From Pseudomonadota bacterium (lineage in GTDB: Bacteria; Pseudomonadota; Gammaproteobacteria; Steroidobacterales; Steroidobacteraceae): 64,000 nt of DNA. The DNA lies in contig JAFEDU010000003.1 in assembly GCA_018241425.1 (NCBI GenBank), positions 124,001 to 188,000 on the forward strand, read 5' to 3'. Below the pieces are notes generated by a model. The model saw only the letters and a program-made list of their open reading frames with translations. It searched no databases and was not told where the DNA came from. The position numbers were made by a program, and so were the translations under genes. Shown piece by piece: positions 26,654 to 35,456 of the stretch; the first letter of the stretch is position 1, and every line of letters begins with the position of its first letter.

Positions 26654-27181
26654 ATGCTTACCCGAATCCTGACCCTCGTCGTCCTCGCGGTGCTCGCCTC
26701 GGCGCACCTCGGGGTCGCCCGTGCCGACACCGTGCTGGTCAGCAGCACTACGATGATCAGTGGCAGCCAGTCGGACGTATTCTCGTTCACCGCGCCCGGA
26801 CCGGGCACCATCACGGCGCAGATCACGAATCTCTCCTGGCCGCAGCCCCTGGACTCCCTCAGCGTGATCGCCACGAGCGGCAAGGAGGTCATGGGCCAGT
26901 GGAGCGTTCCGGTTTCCCAGACCGGCAGCTTCCAGATTGGCAGCAGTGGTACCTATTACGCGGACGTGCTGGCCTCGGCGGGCGGCGCCCTGCACCTGGG
27001 CGTCTACTCGCTCGAAATCACGTTCACCCCGCAGGGAGCGCCGGTTCCATTGCCCGCCGGCGTCCTGCTGCTGGCAGGCGGGTTCAGCATCGTCGTGCTG
27101 CTGCACTTCGCGCTCACCCGCCGGCGTCCCCGGGCTGCGACGCCGCCGCCGCCGCCGAGGGCGCAACCCGCTCTCATATAA
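26654..27181 (+). CDS. Small secreted protein with VPLPA-type C-terminal signal
   Basis: A 175-residue protein with a signal peptide (cleavage at ARA-D, about residue 25). The central beta-rich domain (about 26-130) resembles bacterial pre-peptidase or PEP-CTERM secreted domains ('DVFSFTAPGPGTITAQITN', 'SGTYYADVLASAG'). The C-terminus has 'APVPLPAGVLLLAGG', a hydrophobic helix and 'TRRRPR', then a Pro-rich tail of about 15 residues. The VPLPA-helix-RRR order fits an exosortase signal, but the extra tail after the Arg cluster is longer than usual. It may be a second exosortase substrate or a bitopic protein that keeps its helix. It lies 12 bases after the RHH-like gene, probably the same transcript. 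Confidence 0.75.
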   Translation: MLTRILTLVVLAVLASAHLGVARADTVLVSSTTMISGSQSDVFSFTAPGPGTITAQITNLSWPQPLDSLSVIATSGKEVMGQWSVPVSQTGSFQIGSSGTYYADVLASAGGALHLGVYSLEITFTPQGAPVPLPAGVLLLAGGFSIVVLLHFALTRRRPRAATPPPPPRAQPALI

Positions 27182-27285
27182 GGCTGTCTGGCGGCGACTG
27201 CGGCGCCGGGCATTGCCCGACCGCCCGCGCCCGGCAGCCCGTACACCTCAGGTCATGCGTCGCGCACGAAACGAAATCGTCACGT

Positions 27286-27313
27286 ATGACAGATAGCATG
27301 ACAACCGTATAAC
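27286..27313 (+). promoter_or_regulatory. Candidate sigma-70 promoter of the EPS locus
   Basis: ATGACA (27286-27291) and TATAAC (27308-27313) each match five of six consensus bases and are 16 bases apart. They lie in the 290-base gap before the polysaccharide export gene, about 160 bases from its ATG. Transcription start and use are not shown. Confidence 0.4.
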
Positions 27314-27471
27314 GACGGACCCGAGCGCGCCTCCTGCGCACTCGACGCGCGCCGACGAGTACTTCAGCCGGCCGACCGCCGCGACAAGAAGAGCGAGGCT
27401 GGCACCAGCGCCTGGGGGACGGAATCGAGAGAACGCGCCGGCGCACCGATGTCTGAGAGTTGCACTGTCGA

Positions 27472-28233
27472 ATGAGAGTCCTCGTGAGTACATGGGCGTT
27501 TCGAGTCGTCGTCGGGCTGGTGTTGGCGCCGGCGCTGGTGCTCGGCCAGAGCGTCGGCAACACGGCGGCCGACCCGGTGGCGCAGGCGACACCGGCCGCG
27601 GCGCCGACGGCAGTCCCGGCGAATGCCACGGACGTGCCTGCCCCGGACACCGCGGCCCCCGCGAGCGTGCCGGCTACCCCGGCGCCTGCGCCTGCGATCG
27701 CAGCGCCCGTGCCCCTGCCCGCGCCGGCGGCCAGCACATCCCCGGGAGACGAGTCCTACCTCGTGCAGCCCGGGGACATGCTGACGGTCGCGGTCTGGAA
27801 AGAGCAGGAACTGCAGTCCGACGTGCTGGTGCGCCCCGATGGCGGGCTCTCGTTCCCCCTGGCCGGTGAGATCGAGGCAGCCGGGCACACGGTGCAGGAC
27901 ATCCGCCATACCCTGCAGCAGCGCCTGTCGAAGTTCATTCCCGACCCGGTGGTGACGGTGTCAGTCAAGCTCGCCGCCGGCAGCCGCATCTTCGTCGTCG
28001 GCAAGGTCAACCGACCCGGGGACTTCCCGCTCAACCGCCCGATCGACGTCATGCAGGCGCTCAGCCTCGCCGGGGGCACAACCCCGTTCGCCGACGTCAA
28101 CGACATCCGGGTACTGCGGCGCTCCGGCGAGCACCAGGAGGTCTACCGCTTCCGCTACGACGACGTCCGCCGCGGCCGCGCACTCGCGCAGAACATCCTG
28201 CTCCACAGCGGCGACACGGTAGTCGTGCCGTGA
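27472..28233 (+). CDS. Polysaccharide export protein (Wza/EpsE-like)
   Basis: A 253-residue outer-membrane export channel family member and first gene of the EPS locus. ATG 27472 opens a signal peptide ending near VLG-Q. An Ala/Pro/Thr-rich linker spans about 30-95. The Poly_export domain at about 97-175 begins 'SYLVQPGDMLTVAVWKEQELQSD', and an SLBB-type segment follows ('RIFVVGKVNRPGDFPLNRPIDVMQALSLAGG' in theme). No lipobox Cys is present in the signal peptide, unlike classical Wza, and it lacks Wza's C-terminal helix. The stop overlaps the GTG of the next gene (GTGA). Confidence 0.9.
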   Translation: MRVLVSTWAFRVVVGLVLAPALVLGQSVGNTAADPVAQATPAAAPTAVPANATDVPAPDTAAPASVPATPAPAPAIAAPVPLPAPAASTSPGDESYLVQPGDMLTVAVWKEQELQSDVLVRPDGGLSFPLAGEIEAAGHTVQDIRHTLQQRLSKFIPDPVVTVSVKLAAGSRIFVVGKVNRPGDFPLNRPIDVMQALSLAGGTTPFADVNDIRVLRRSGEHQEVYRFRYDDVRRGRALAQNILLHSGDTVVVP

Positions 28234-29384
28234 GCCGGCGGCGTACGGCCCTCACCCACATCAGCATGCTCACGATAACGGCCATCGCAGGGGGCAGGGG
28301 AGCATGGTCTGCCGACTGGAGCGAGACGCTCGACGCCAACCTGCTCAGCGGCTACGTCACCAACGTGCAGCTGCTGCCGGACAGCCACCGGCCGGACGAG
28401 ATGGCGGCGATCACGGTTGACGGCAAGAGCACCGCCCAGACCGAGACTGCGACCTTCACCCTCACCCCGCGCGCCTCGATCACCCGCTACCTGCACGAGA
28501 CCGAGCTCGACAACTATTCGGGCGGCCTGGATTTCAACTACCAGGACAAGCTGGAGCGCGGGCAGTGGAGCATCAGCGGCGGCGGGGTCACCGACAGCAC
28601 CCTCACCAGCGAGCTCGGCCAGACCGGCATCTCGTACGTGAACCTGCGCCACAACGCCGGCAACCTCGCGATCGGCGGCCAGTACTCGCAGACCGAGCAG
28701 CTGGCCTGGCAGCTGCAGGTGGCAGGGCAGGTGACCCGCTACGCGGACGCCACCAAGTACAACCTCACCAACTACGACTACGGCACAGTTTCCGCGGGCC
28801 CGATCCTGAGCCTGAGCGAGCGCCTCCAGGGCCTGCTGACGTTCGAGGCCGACCGCATCGACCCGAAGTCCGGCACGCCCCAGGAGCAGTACTCCGAGAC
28901 GCTCGAACTCAGGCGCAACTTGAGTGAGCGCTACAGCTGGCGCGCCTCGGCGGGCATCACGCATGTCGATGCCGGCCCCGCCGGCACCCAGAACCGCGAG
29001 ATCTTCGAGATCGAGGGTTCGCGCCAGGGTGAGCGGCTGCAACTGGACCTGGACGTGCGCCGCGCGGTGCTCCCGATCGGCCTCGGGCTCCTCGCGCGCC
29101 AGGACCAGGCGGTCGTTAGCCTCGCCTACAGCAGCAGCGAGCACGGCACGCTCGCGCTCGCCGCCACCTACATCCGCAGCGATCCGGTGCTCTTCTACAG
29201 CTACGTCGTCTACACCGGCGCCGCCTGGGTGCAGACGAGCGCCGAATATCGCTACCAGTTCACCGAGCACCTGACCGCGAGCCTCGGCGGCCAGTACTCG
29301 CGGGCACGCAACGGCGACCCGGCCACCTGGGCGGACAGCACGCAGGCCCACCTCGCCCTCACCTGGCAGAGCCCTAGGCTATGA
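28230..29384 (+). CDS. Outer-membrane beta-barrel protein of the EPS operon
   Basis: A 384-residue protein starting at GTG 28230, which overlaps the wza-like stop. An N-terminal signal-like segment ends near WSA-D. The remainder is almost wholly alternating amphipathic strands ('ARSITRYLHETELDNYSGGLDFNYQ'-like, 'WQLQVAGQVTRY', 'LALAATYIRSD'), predicting a barrel of about 14-18 strands. It resembles the uncharacterised barrel proteins often coded next to Wza/Wzz genes in exosortase-linked EPS loci. It may help pass polymer through the outer membrane. It has no firm family name here. Confidence 0.75.
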   Translation: MSRRRTALTHISMLTITAIAGGRGAWSADWSETLDANLLSGYVTNVQLLPDSHRPDEMAAITVDGKSTAQTETATFTLTPRASITRYLHETELDNYSGGLDFNYQDKLERGQWSISGGGVTDSTLTSELGQTGISYVNLRHNAGNLAIGGQYSQTEQLAWQLQVAGQVTRYADATKYNLTNYDYGTVSAGPILSLSERLQGLLTFEADRIDPKSGTPQEQYSETLELRRNLSERYSWRASAGITHVDAGPAGTQNREIFEIEGSRQGERLQLDLDVRRAVLPIGLGLLARQDQAVVSLAYSSSEHGTLALAATYIRSDPVLFYSYVVYTGAAWVQTSAEYRYQFTEHLTASLGGQYSRARNGDPATWADSTQAHLALTWQSPRL

Positions 29385-31186
29385 ACGAGACCGAAGACAG
29401 CGGCAGCTCCCCGAACCTCTGGCAGGCCTTCCGGCGGCGCCGCAAGGCGATGCTGTGGACGGGGGTCGCGGTGATGGCGCTCGCGATCGTGGCGGCGCTC
29501 GTCTGGCCCGCCCGCTACAGCGCCTCGGGCGTGATCCTGATCGAGCAGCAGGAGCTGCCCGCCGAGCTGGTGCGCTCGACCGTGTCCAGCTACGCCTCGC
29601 AGCGCGTGCAGGTGATCAGCCAGCGCGTAATGACGACCGACAACCTCATGGGGATCATCCAGCGCTACGGCCTCTACGCCGACATGCGCAAGCGCAGTCC
29701 GCGCGAGGAAGTCATCAAGCAGATGCGTGCCGATACTGCGCTGCAGATGATCAGTGCCGACGTCATCGACCCGCGCGACGGCCATCCCACCAAGGCCACG
29801 ATCGCCTTCTCGATCAGCTACCGCTCCCCGTCGGCGGAACTGGCCGCCAAGGTCGCCAACGAGCTGGTCTCGCTGTACCTGCAGCAGAACGTCGAGACGC
29901 GCGAGCGCAGTTCCCGGGATGCGGCCGTGTTTCTCACCGGCGAGAGCGCGCGGCTCGACAAGGAGATCAAGGAGCAGCAGGCCAAGATCGCGGCGTTCAA
30001 GGAGAAGCACGCCAACGAGCTCCCCGAGCTCACGACCCTGAACCTGCAGAAGACCACCCGCATGGAGGAGGAGATCCGCGATGCGGACTCGCAGCTGCGC
30101 TCGCTCGCACAGCAGCTGACCTTCCTCGATGCGCAGCTGGCACAGATCAGCCCGACTGCGCAGATCTACGCCTCCACCGGCGAGCGCGTGCAGTCCCCGG
30201 CCGACCGCCTGAAGTTCGTGCGCACCGAGTACGCACGCGCACTTGCGATCTACTCGCCGGATCATCCGGACGTGCAGCGCCTCAAGCGCGAGATGGAGGG
30301 ACTCGAGGCGGCCACCGCTGGCGATGCGACGCTTACGTCCGCCACCGCAAACGACGACCGCCGCCAGCTTGAGAGCGCCCAAACCCAGCTCGAGAGCGCG
30401 ATGAAGCGTTACTCCCCGGACCACCCCGATGTGATCCGCGCCCAGCGGCTGGTGGATTCGCTCAAGGCGCGCGTGAGCGCCGATGATGCCCGCGGGGCCC
30501 CGGCGGCCGCTCCTGTGCTGCCCGGTGATCCGACCCTCGATCGTCCCGCCAATACCGGCGCCGACAACCCGCCCTACATCCAGATCCAGGCGCAACGCCA
30601 GGCGACGGCCAACGAGATCCGCTCGCTGCAGCAGAAGCGCCAGGAGCTCGAGGACTCCCTCGGCGGCATCGAGCGCGACCTCGCCAGGACCCCCGCCGTG
30701 GAGCGCGACTACACCGCCATGCTGCGCGACCTGGAGTCGGCGCAGATCCAGTACCGCCAGGTGCGGCAGAAGCAGATGGAGGCCGAGACTGCGCAGGACC
30801 TCGAGGTCGAGCGCAAGGGCGAGCGCTTCACGCTCATCGAGCCGCCCTATACGCCTGAGGAGCCGACCAGCCCGAACCGGCCGCTGATCCTCCTGTTCGG
30901 GCTGATGCTGGCCATATCCTCGGCCTTCGCGGCCGCGGCGCTCCTGGAGAGCACTGATGGCAGCGTGCGCGGCCTGCACGACCTGCGCTCGCTGCTGACC
31001 GCGCCACCGCTTGCGGTCATCCCCGTGATGCAGACCTTCGTGGACCGGGCACGGGCGCGGCAGCTGCGTCGGCGGGCCCTGTTCGGGAGCGTAGCCAGCG
31101 TGCTGCTGCTACTGATCGTCATACACGTGCTCTACCGTCCGCTGGATGTGCTGTGGTCGGTCGCACTGCGGCACCTGGGGATATGA
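29381..31186 (+). CDS. Polysaccharide chain-length determinant (Wzz/GNVR type)
   Basis: A 601-residue inner-membrane polysaccharide co-polymerase. ATG 29381 overlaps the previous stop (ATGA). Helices lie at about 27-45 and near 505-530, plus one more near residue 570. Between them are a Wzz domain and a long coiled coil ('SSRDAAVFLTGESARLDKEIKEQQAKIAAFKEKHANE' in theme). The GNVR-like region precedes the second helix ('RFTLIEPPYTPEEPTSPNRP'). The phrase YSPDHPDV occurs twice, at about residues 290 and 345, showing an internal duplication that may explain the extra length. Its P-loop kinase partner is the next gene. It sets polymer length with the export channel. Confidence 0.88.
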   Translation: MNETEDSGSSPNLWQAFRRRRKAMLWTGVAVMALAIVAALVWPARYSASGVILIEQQELPAELVRSTVSSYASQRVQVISQRVMTTDNLMGIIQRYGLYADMRKRSPREEVIKQMRADTALQMISADVIDPRDGHPTKATIAFSISYRSPSAELAAKVANELVSLYLQQNVETRERSSRDAAVFLTGESARLDKEIKEQQAKIAAFKEKHANELPELTTLNLQKTTRMEEEIRDADSQLRSLAQQLTFLDAQLAQISPTAQIYASTGERVQSPADRLKFVRTEYARALAIYSPDHPDVQRLKREMEGLEAATAGDATLTSATANDDRRQLESAQTQLESAMKRYSPDHPDVIRAQRLVDSLKARVSADDARGAPAAAPVLPGDPTLDRPANTGADNPPYIQIQAQRQATANEIRSLQQKRQELEDSLGGIERDLARTPAVERDYTAMLRDLESAQIQYRQVRQKQMEAETAQDLEVERKGERFTLIEPPYTPEEPTSPNRPLILLFGLMLAISSAFAAAALLESTDGSVRGLHDLRSLLTAPPLAVIPVMQTFVDRARARQLRRRALFGSVASVLLLLIVIHVLYRPLDVLWSVALRHLGI

Positions 31187-31198
31187 CACCTCGCAACC

Positions 31199-32002
31199 AT
31201 GAATAGCATCATCTTTCCACGGGGCAAGATCACGCCGGCCGAGCACAGCCGGCCGGAGCCGGATGCCGGCGGCCCGCCCGACCACGAGCGCACCGAGAGC
31301 ACCGCCCACCGCCTGCAGACGCGGGTCGTGCAGATCGACCCCGTCCACCTGGAACGCGAGCGGGTGCTGCCACCCGGGGCGCTGGGGGGCCATGGCGGGC
31401 CCTACAAGATGCTGCGTACCCAGGTGCTGCGCCGCCTGGAGGGCCTGGGGGCCAGCACGCTCGCCGTGGTGGGAGCCACCGCCGAGACCGGCAAGACGCT
31501 GACCGCCGTGAACCTCGCCGTCGCCGTCGCGGCCGACCCCGAGCGTTCCGCGCTCCTGGTCGACCTGGACCTGCGCAAGCCGAGCATTCACCTGCGGCTC
31601 GGACTGTCGCCGCAGCTGGGCGTGGACGACTGCCTGCGCAGCGGCACCCCGCTGCGGGAGGCCATGGTGCGCATGGCCGGCTACGAGCGCCTGGTCGTGC
31701 TGCCGGCCCGCGAGCGCGCCGAGGACTCCTCCGAACTGCTCTCGGGACGGCGCATGCACGAGATGATGCTCGACATGCGCAACCGCTACCGCGAGCGTGT
31801 GCTGCTGTTCGACCTGCCGCCGGTGCTGCAGGCCGATGACGTCCTGGCCTTCGCGAAATATGTGCAGGCGGTGCTGGTGGTGGTGGCGGAGGGCAAGACC
31901 CGCCGCGACGACCTGCAGCGCACCTTCGAGCTGCTGCGTGATGTCCCGATCGTCGGCACGGTGCTCAACGGTACGCGCGAGCCGGTCGTCAACTACTACT
32001 GA
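31199..32002 (+). CDS. Tyrosine autokinase (CpsD/CapB-type BY-kinase)
   Basis: A 267-residue cytoplasmic P-loop kinase that pairs with the Wzz protein coded 12 bases upstream. It has Walker A 'GATAETGKTLTAVNLA' (without the usual GEGKT), Walker A' 'ALLVDLDLRKPSIHL', and Walker B 'VLLFDLPPVL'. The C-terminus ends VNYY, so the tyrosine cluster is only two residues. The 75-residue N-terminus is polar and lacks a membrane helix. By family knowledge it phosphorylates itself on tail tyrosines and so controls Wzz cycling. The changed P-loop still keeps GKT, so activity is plausible. Confidence 0.87.
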   Translation: MNSIIFPRGKITPAEHSRPEPDAGGPPDHERTESTAHRLQTRVVQIDPVHLERERVLPPGALGGHGGPYKMLRTQVLRRLEGLGASTLAVVGATAETGKTLTAVNLAVAVAADPERSALLVDLDLRKPSIHLRLGLSPQLGVDDCLRSGTPLREAMVRMAGYERLVVLPARERAEDSSELLSGRRMHEMMLDMRNRYRERVLLFDLPPVLQADDVLAFAKYVQAVLVVVAEGKTRRDDLQRTFELLRDVPIVGTVLNGTREPVVNYY

Positions 32003-32086
32003 GCCTGCGGGCGGGAGAGGGCGGCGCGCCGGGGCGGGGTGCTCGAGTCACCGAGCGATTCTGCAGCTCCCGGCGACGGGCATGCG

Positions 32087-33424
32087 ATGACTATCGGTTC
32101 CCAACTCAGGCGGATGCTGACGCTGCTGCGCGGCCGTTCCGGCTTCGCCGCCGTGGTGCAGACTGGCTTTGCAACCACCGCCGTGCTGATGATCAACGTG
32201 ATCACCGGGGTCATCTCCGCGCGCATGCTCGGGCCCCAGGGGCGCGGGGAGCTGTCGGCGCTGCTTCTGTGCCCGCAATTCCTGAGCTTCCTGTTCACCC
32301 TCGGGCTACCCGCGGCGCTGATCGTCAAGATGCAGCAGGAGCCGGAGGCGGCGCGCGGCCTGCTGGGTGCCGGCATCGCTCTGAGTCTCATCATGGGCTT
32401 GGCCGCCACCGTGGCCGGCGTGGCGTTCGTGCCGCGCCTGCTCGCCCAGTACGGCGCGCACGCCATCCTCACTGCACGCCTCCTCATGGGGTTCGTGCTG
32501 ACGGGCGTGCTGTCCACGGTCCTCATGGCGGCCCTGCAGATCCGCGACCGGTTCGACAGCTTCAACCGCATCCGCTTCTACCAGAGCCTCCTGGTCCTGG
32601 CAGGTCTCCTCGCGCTCGCCGCCGCCGGGATGTTTACGCCCACCTCCGGGGCGCTCGCCTACTCGCTGCCGGCGCTGCCGTTCATCCTGTGGGCGTGGCT
32701 CTGGGTACGGCGGGAATTTTCCCCGACGCTCCAGGGCTTCCGGGACAATGCGCGCCGCCTCCTGTCCTACGGGCTGCGCGCGCACGGCAGCGATGCCGTC
32801 AGCACGCTGCTCGCGCAGGTGGACAAGGTGGTGCTGGTGCCGATCCTCACCCCCGGCTCGTTCGGCATCTACGTCGTGGCCTTCAACCTCTCGCGGCTCG
32901 TCACCACCTTCGGCTTTGCGGCCGCCCCCGTGCTCCTGCCCAAGAGCGCCGGCAAGCCGATGCACGAAGTTCTGGCCATGACCGGCCGCACGCTCGCGGC
33001 GGTACTCATCCTCACCGCCGCCGCCGTGCTGGGGTTCGCGCTCTTCGGCGGGCTTGCCCTGCGCGTCCTGTATGGGCACGACTTCGATCTTGCGCACTGG
33101 GCGCTCCTGCTGCTCTCGGTGGAGGCGGCATTCAGCGGCACGGCCTACGTGCTGCAGCAGCCGTACATGGTCGCGAACCGGCCCGGGGCCGTGGTCATCA
33201 TGCAGTCGCTGGGACTCATGGTGACGGTGGCGCTCCTGGCGGTGCTGTCGAGCCGCATGGGGATCAACGGCGCGGCTGCGGCGGTCCTGATCGGCACCAG
33301 CGTGCGCCTGCTGTGCACCTGGGGCGGGTACCGGCCGCTCCTGGGCGTCGGGGCGCCGCCCCTGGTGCCACGCCGCGAGGACTGGTCGCTGCTCCTGCAG
33401 CGCCTGCGCATGGGTACCCCATGA
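32087..33424 (+). CDS. Flippase (Wzx-like polysaccharide translocase)
   Basis: A 445-residue polytopic protein with about 12 predicted helices. ATG 32087 is taken as the start. The region 'GFATTAVLMINVITGVISARMLGPQGRGELSALLL' (theme) is typical of the N-terminus of the polysaccharide biosynthesis (MATE/MVF-type) flippases. It would move lipid-linked repeat units across the inner membrane. The stop overlaps the ATG of the next glycosyltransferase. The substrate is not readable from sequence. Confidence 0.88.
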   Translation: MTIGSQLRRMLTLLRGRSGFAAVVQTGFATTAVLMINVITGVISARMLGPQGRGELSALLLCPQFLSFLFTLGLPAALIVKMQQEPEAARGLLGAGIALSLIMGLAATVAGVAFVPRLLAQYGAHAILTARLLMGFVLTGVLSTVLMAALQIRDRFDSFNRIRFYQSLLVLAGLLALAAAGMFTPTSGALAYSLPALPFILWAWLWVRREFSPTLQGFRDNARRLLSYGLRAHGSDAVSTLLAQVDKVVLVPILTPGSFGIYVVAFNLSRLVTTFGFAAAPVLLPKSAGKPMHEVLAMTGRTLAAVLILTAAAVLGFALFGGLALRVLYGHDFDLAHWALLLLSVEAAFSGTAYVLQQPYMVANRPGAVVIMQSLGLMVTVALLAVLSSRMGINGAAAAVLIGTSVRLLCTWGGYRPLLGVGAPPLVPRREDWSLLLQRLRMGTP

Positions 33425-34545
33425 GGATCCTCCTCAGCATCCATCACTTCCTGGATCTGAACTCCGGCGCCCCCGGCGTGACGCTGCGGCTGGCACGCGA
33501 GTTTGAGGCGCTCGGCCACGAGACGCGCGTCATCTCGTTCGAGGACCTGCCTCCGCTCCCCGGAAGGCTGCGCGAGCTCGCGTTCCCGCACCGGGTGACC
33601 GCCGCGGCCCTGAAGTCGGGGGCCTGGGACGTCCTGGACGCCTCCACCGGCGATGGGTGGGCCTACGGTGCGTTGCCGCGCCGTGCACGCCGGCTGCTGG
33701 TCGCGTGCCGCAGCCATGGGCTCGAGCACGCCGCGCACCTGCGGCGCGTCGCCCAGGCGCGCGCGGGGACAGAGAAGCTCAGCTGGAAGTACCCGCTGTA
33801 CCACGGCGGCTTCAGGCTCTGGGAAGTGTCGACCTCGCTGCGCCGCGCGGACGTGGTGCTGCTCCTCAACGAGGAGGATGCGGACTTCGCCGCCACGCGC
33901 CTCGGCGTGCCGCGGCCCAAGATCCGCCTGGTCCGCAACGGCATCTCGATGAACCTCCTGGGCCAGAGCCTCGAGCCTGCGGCACCGACTCCGGTGGTTG
34001 CCGTGATCGGGCGCTACAGCGCCCTCAAGGGCGCGGCTTTCGGTGCCCGCGCCCTGGAAGCGATGCTGCGGCGGCATCCGCAACTGCGCGCGCGCTACCT
34101 GGGGACTGGGGTCGGGGAGGCCGAGGTGCTGCGCGACTTCGATGCCGGCCTTCAGCCTCGGATCGAGGTGGTGCCCGCGTTCGACAACGACCGGCTGCCC
34201 GAGCTGCTGCGGGGCGCCCAGATCAAGCTCTTTCCGACGCTCACGGAGGGCTTCGGTGTGGCGCTCGTGGAAGCCATGGCCTGCGGGCTCGCCCCGGTGA
34301 GCACCGCAACCCCGGGGCCGCGCATGATCGTGCGGCACGGGCACAACGGGCTTTTGGTGCCGGTGGCCGATGCCGCGGCGCTTGCCGCAGCACTTGATGA
34401 GCTGATCTCGCGGCCTGCGCTCCTGGAACGGCTGCGCCGGCAGGCCCACCACGATGCCCAGGCCTATGGATGGCGCGACGTGGCGCGGGAGCAGCTCGCG
34501 ATCTATCGCGACGCAGCGCAGTTGCAGGGACGACGTGTCGCGTGA
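33421..34545 (+). CDS. Glycosyltransferase family 4
   Basis: A 374-residue GT-B enzyme. ATG 33421 overlaps the flippase stop. The N-domain starts 'MRILLSIHHF' and has the acceptor-loop 'NSGAPGVTLRLAREF'. The C-domain shows the nucleotide-sugar pattern 'IGRYSALKG', 'FPTLTEGFGVALVEAMACG' (the EX7E motif) and 'GHNGLLVPVADAAAL'. It adds a sugar to the growing repeat unit on the cytoplasmic face. Sugar and linkage are unknown. The end overlaps the next gene's GTG. Confidence 0.9.
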   Translation: MRILLSIHHFLDLNSGAPGVTLRLAREFEALGHETRVISFEDLPPLPGRLRELAFPHRVTAAALKSGAWDVLDASTGDGWAYGALPRRARRLLVACRSHGLEHAAHLRRVAQARAGTEKLSWKYPLYHGGFRLWEVSTSLRRADVVLLLNEEDADFAATRLGVPRPKIRLVRNGISMNLLGQSLEPAAPTPVVAVIGRYSALKGAAFGARALEAMLRRHPQLRARYLGTGVGEAEVLRDFDAGLQPRIEVVPAFDNDRLPELLRGAQIKLFPTLTEGFGVALVEAMACGLAPVSTATPGPRMIVRHGHNGLLVPVADAAALAAALDELISRPALLERLRRQAHHDAQAYGWRDVAREQLAIYRDAAQLQGRRVA

Positions 34546-35456
34546 CCCCGAGCATCGACGTCATCGTGCCGAGCTACCGCCGTGCCACGGACCTGGCGCG
34601 GTGCCTCGCGGCACTGGCCAGGCAGGAGCAGGCGCCGGCCCGCATCATTGCGGTCGCCCGCGCCGACGATGCGCCGACGCTCGCGGTGATCCGCGCCGCA
34701 GCGCACCCGGTGCAGCTCGTGACCGTTACCGCGCCGGGCGTGGTCGCGGCGCTCAACGCCGGGCTGGATGCGACGGCGGCTGACCTCGTGGCGTTCACCG
34801 ACGACGACGCGGCGCCGCGGCCGGACTGGACCCGGCGCCTCGTCGCTCACTTCGTCGCCGACCCGGGGCTCGGCGGCGTCGGCGGCCGCGACTTCATTCA
34901 CCAGCACGGCCGGATGCTCGATGGCGCGCACCCGAACGTGGGCCGGATCAGCTGGTTCGGCCGCTGCGTCGGCAATCACCACCTGGGCGTCGGGGCCGCG
35001 CGCGAGGTCGACGTGCTCAAGGGTGTCAACATGAGCTTCCGGCGCGCGGCCCTCGGGGGCGTGCGCTTCGACGAGCGGCTGCTGGGCGGGGGCGCACAGG
35101 TCTCGAACGAGCTGGGCGTCTCGCTGGCAGTCAAGCGTGCCGGCTGGCGCCTGCTGTACGACCCCGCCGTGGCGGTCGACCACTTTCCCGCGGCACGGCA
35201 TGACGAGGACCAGCGCGACCAGTTCTCGTGGCCGGCCGTCCACAACGCCGCCTTCAACGAGGCGCTCCTCATCACCGAGCACCTGGGCGGCGTCCGCCGT
35301 ACCGCGTTCCTCGTCTGGGCGCTTGCGTTGGGTCATCGTGGGGCCCCGGGGTTCTTGCAATGGCTGCGCCTCCTATGGGTCGAGCCGCAGCGGGCGACGC
35401 GGCGCTTCACGGCGTCCCTGGCCGGGCGCATCGGCGGGTGGAGGGCGGCGCAGTGA
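34542..35456 (+). CDS. Glycosyltransferase family 2
   Basis: A 304-residue GT-A enzyme starting at GTG 34542 (GTGA overlap). It has 'IDVIVPSYRRATDLARCLAAL' (theme), the nucleotide-binding 'ALNAGLDATAADLVAFTDDDAAP' with a DDD metal motif near residue 87, and a later 'DVLKGVNMSFRR' acceptor region. It is the only GT2 of the locus. The end overlaps the next GTG, so the chain of coupled genes continues. Donor and acceptor are unknown. Confidence 0.9.
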   Translation: MTPSIDVIVPSYRRATDLARCLAALARQEQAPARIIAVARADDAPTLAVIRAAAHPVQLVTVTAPGVVAALNAGLDATAADLVAFTDDDAAPRPDWTRRLVAHFVADPGLGGVGGRDFIHQHGRMLDGAHPNVGRISWFGRCVGNHHLGVGAAREVDVLKGVNMSFRRAALGGVRFDERLLGGGAQVSNELGVSLAVKRAGWRLLYDPAVAVDHFPAARHDEDQRDQFSWPAVHNAAFNEALLITEHLGGVRRTAFLVWALALGHRGAPGFLQWLRLLWVEPQRATRRFTASLAGRIGGWRAAQ

